From assembly GCA_934234005.1 (NCBI GenBank), contig CAKQHC010000071.1, positions 1 to 8,046 of the forward strand: DNA of 8,046 nt, in the 5' to 3' direction. A program made the translations under genes and the position numbers. Numbering within the stretch: the first letter of the stretch is position 1; each line of letters starts with the position of its first letter. Shown here piece after piece: positions 6,687-8,046 of this stretch. The stretch comes from an uncultured Methanomassiliicoccales archaeon. Lineage in GTDB: Archaea; Thermoplasmatota; Thermoplasmata; Methanomassiliicoccales; Methanomethylophilaceae. The notes below the pieces were generated by a model. The model did no database searches and was not told where the DNA came from. It saw only the letters and a list, made by a program, of their open reading frames with translations.

Positions 6687-8046
6687 TCAAAATATGCTTT
6701 CCAGTACCAATCTGGTCAGCGTACCTGCCGCAATAGCTACGAATATCGATGCGGTGCTTACGGCAATTGTTTCTTTCCACCCGATTTCGCGCCACATTGT
6801 AACCAATGTTGCAAGGCACGGCATATATACGGCCATGACAACACCGAATACGATAAATTGATCCGGTGTCATAAACACATCCAAAGCGGTCCCTCCCGCA
6901 AGAATTACAAGCATGCCCAAAGCCATTTCTTTTCTCAGAATTCCGACAAGGAATGCCACCGAGCATACTGCAGGAAGTCCGAGCATACCGACAGTAATCG
7001 GCGAAAGCGGATTGATAACATATTCAAGAATATCATACTGCAACAGAATTTCTATTATGATTGATCCGGCTACCAGAAGAGGGAATGCCACATAGAAGAA
7101 ATCTTTTATTCTGTACCATGTTTTGAACAGCACGTTTTTGGGAGACGGCATTGTCAAAGGAGGCAGTTCCATTGCGAGGTTTGACGGTTCGTATTTTAGG
7201 AATCTGTTCAGTATTAATCCTGTAAATGAGCCGATTAATGCCAATAATATGAATATCGCAAATGCGGCTATTATGCCGGAGTATGCTCCGGTTGCACCCA
7301 TAATGATGGCTATTTGTGCCGAACACGGTATGGCCATTACAATCATGGACGACAGTATGATTTTTTCCCTGCGGGATTTTATTGTGCGTATTGCCATAAT
7401 TGCCGGAACATTACATCCGACTCCCACAATCATAGGTATGAACGCACCGCCGTGAAGACCGAAATGATGCATAAGTTTGTCTAAAAGAACTACTGCGCGG
7501 GTCAGATATCCTGAATCTTCCAATATACCCAGAATGATGTAGAAAACCATGATGTAAGGTATCACCAGCGCAAGTATCGCACGTATGCTCCCGTCGATCC
7601 CCGTGAAGACCGCTTCCCAGAATTCTCCGTACCCTGCACCGAAATTTATCAGAGAGTCGCCCACAATCACATCATATACTGCATTTACGGATTCATCCAA
7701 AAATGAACCTGCGAACACGATGGTTGATACTATGGCGATACATACGCCGGCCAGAATAGGAAGGCCTGTTACAGGGGATAAGGTCAAATCTGATATTTTC
7801 TCCGACAGGGAAGGTACATAGTCCCTCGCAGATACGCAGGAACGGAGAATTTCGTTCGACTTAGCATATCTTGACGATGCTATGGATACAGCCATAGATT
7901 CCCCGTTATTATCCAAAAACAATTTTCTCATCAGCCCAGCGGAACGTACAAGTTGTTCGTCGATGTGGAGATTAAATTCATGATTGTTCTCCAGCATTTT
8001 GATTGCAACTCCTCTTCTGCCTGTTCTGTTCGTCAGTGCCTCAGAC
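6687..8046 (-). CDS. feoB: Ferrous iron transporter FeoB, C-terminal permease part (5' end beyond the window)
   Basis: The frame stays open to the window edge, adding 16 codons before the Met codon at 7997, so that Met is internal and the N-terminal GTPase domain lies outside. The visible part has 452 residues of the roughly 650 usual for FeoB. FeoB imports Fe2+ across the cytoplasmic membrane. Counting from the Met at 7997, residues 1-70 are the cytosolic linker, and SPVTGLPILAG (74-84) enters the first span. LEDSGYLTRA (159-168) and GVGCNVPAIMAIRT (192-205) form the conserved first Gate motif with its Cys; MAIPCSAQIAI (221-231) follows. GILRKEMALG (352-361) belongs to the second Gate region, and hydrophobic spans reach residue 435. 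All permease motifs look intact, with no frameshift. No FeoA gene is visible in the window. Identification is very strong. Confidence 0.95.
   Translation of the reverse strand, partial: SEALTNRTGRRGVAIKMLENNHEFNLHIDEQLVRSAGLMRKLFLDNNGESMAVSIASSRYAKSNEILRSCVSARDYVPSLSEKISDLTLSPVTGLPILAGVCIAIVSTIVFAGSFLDESVNAVYDVIVGDSLINFGAGYGEFWEAVFTGIDGSIRAILALVIPYIMVFYIILGILEDSGYLTRAVVLLDKLMHHFGLHGGAFIPMIVGVGCNVPAIMAIRTIKSRREKIILSSMIVMAIPCSAQIAIIMGATGAYSGIIAAFAIFILLALIGSFTGLILNRFLKYEPSNLAMELPPLTMPSPKNVLFKTWYRIKDFFYVAFPLLVAGSIIIEILLQYDILEYVINPLSPITVGMLGLPAVCSVAFLVGILRKEMALGMLVILAGGTALDVFMTPDQFIVFGVVMAVYMPCLATLVTMWREIGWKETIAVSTASIFVAIAAGTLTRLVLESIF

Noticed and set aside
6648..7064. A plus-strand open frame opposite the end of feoB, preceded by a GAGAGG-like site and a cluster of GTG/ATG codons
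   Set aside because: The translation is Arg/His/Cys/Asn-rich with no domain and is the reverse of a strongly conserved membrane protein. The ribosome-site-like bases are probably chance.
7998..8046. Met codon at 7997 as the true start of a short FeoB lacking the GTPase domain
   Set aside because: The frame is open through the window edge, no Shine-Dalgarno or TATA-like element is placed correctly, and the residues before the Met look like a continuing protein. A normal full-length FeoB cut by the window is simpler.

Overview
The window most likely comes from an archaeon with a compact genome of moderate to low GC. The best evidence is an XPD-type iron-sulfur helicase, together with several genes that lack a Shine-Dalgarno site but carry an A+T-rich, TATA-like element about 25-32 nt before the start codon. 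All eight visible stop codons are TGA or TAA and none is TAG, which would suit a pyrrolysine-using methanogen such as a Methanomassiliicoccales member. That lineage assignment is only a guess. There are no RNA genes, insertion sequences, CRISPR arrays or long non-coding stretches; the largest intergenic gap is under 60 nt.

The left third (1-2694, plus strand) is a sugar-phosphate / nucleotide-sugar gene group. In order it holds the C-terminal end of an SIS-fold sugar-phosphate isomerase resembling phosphoglucose/phosphomannose isomerases, a sugar-1-phosphate nucleotidyltransferase starting at TTG, a GmhA-like SIS isomerase with both catalytic residues present, and a small RmlD-like NAD(P)-dependent reductase/epimerase. 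Together they suggest making an activated sugar for a surface glycan or glycoprotein. No kinase or glycosyltransferase is visible, so the product cannot be named. The RmlD-like protein is odd because the segment that normally carries the YxxxK catalytic pair is much shortened.

The right two thirds (2680-8046, minus strand) hold four genes, read from right to left: the C-terminal permease part of FeoB (ferrous iron transporter, cut by the window edge), a cytosolic TPR-repeat protein of unknown role, an XPD/Rad3-like helicase with an extra N-terminal zinc ribbon, and a BASS-family (bile acid:sodium symporter-like) membrane transporter. Gaps are 31-56 nt. Three of these genes have their own TATA-like element, so they may be separate short-leader transcripts rather than one operon. 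Their functions (iron uptake, protein scaffolding, DNA repair, organic-anion transport) do not form an obvious pathway.

The two gene groups converge and overlap by 15 nt at 2680-2694, leaving no non-coding space for terminators. I did not find convincing evidence of a wholly new system. The points most worth a second look are the altered active site of the RmlD-like protein, the unassigned sugar-activation group, the zinc-ribbon helicase fusion and the convergent overlap.
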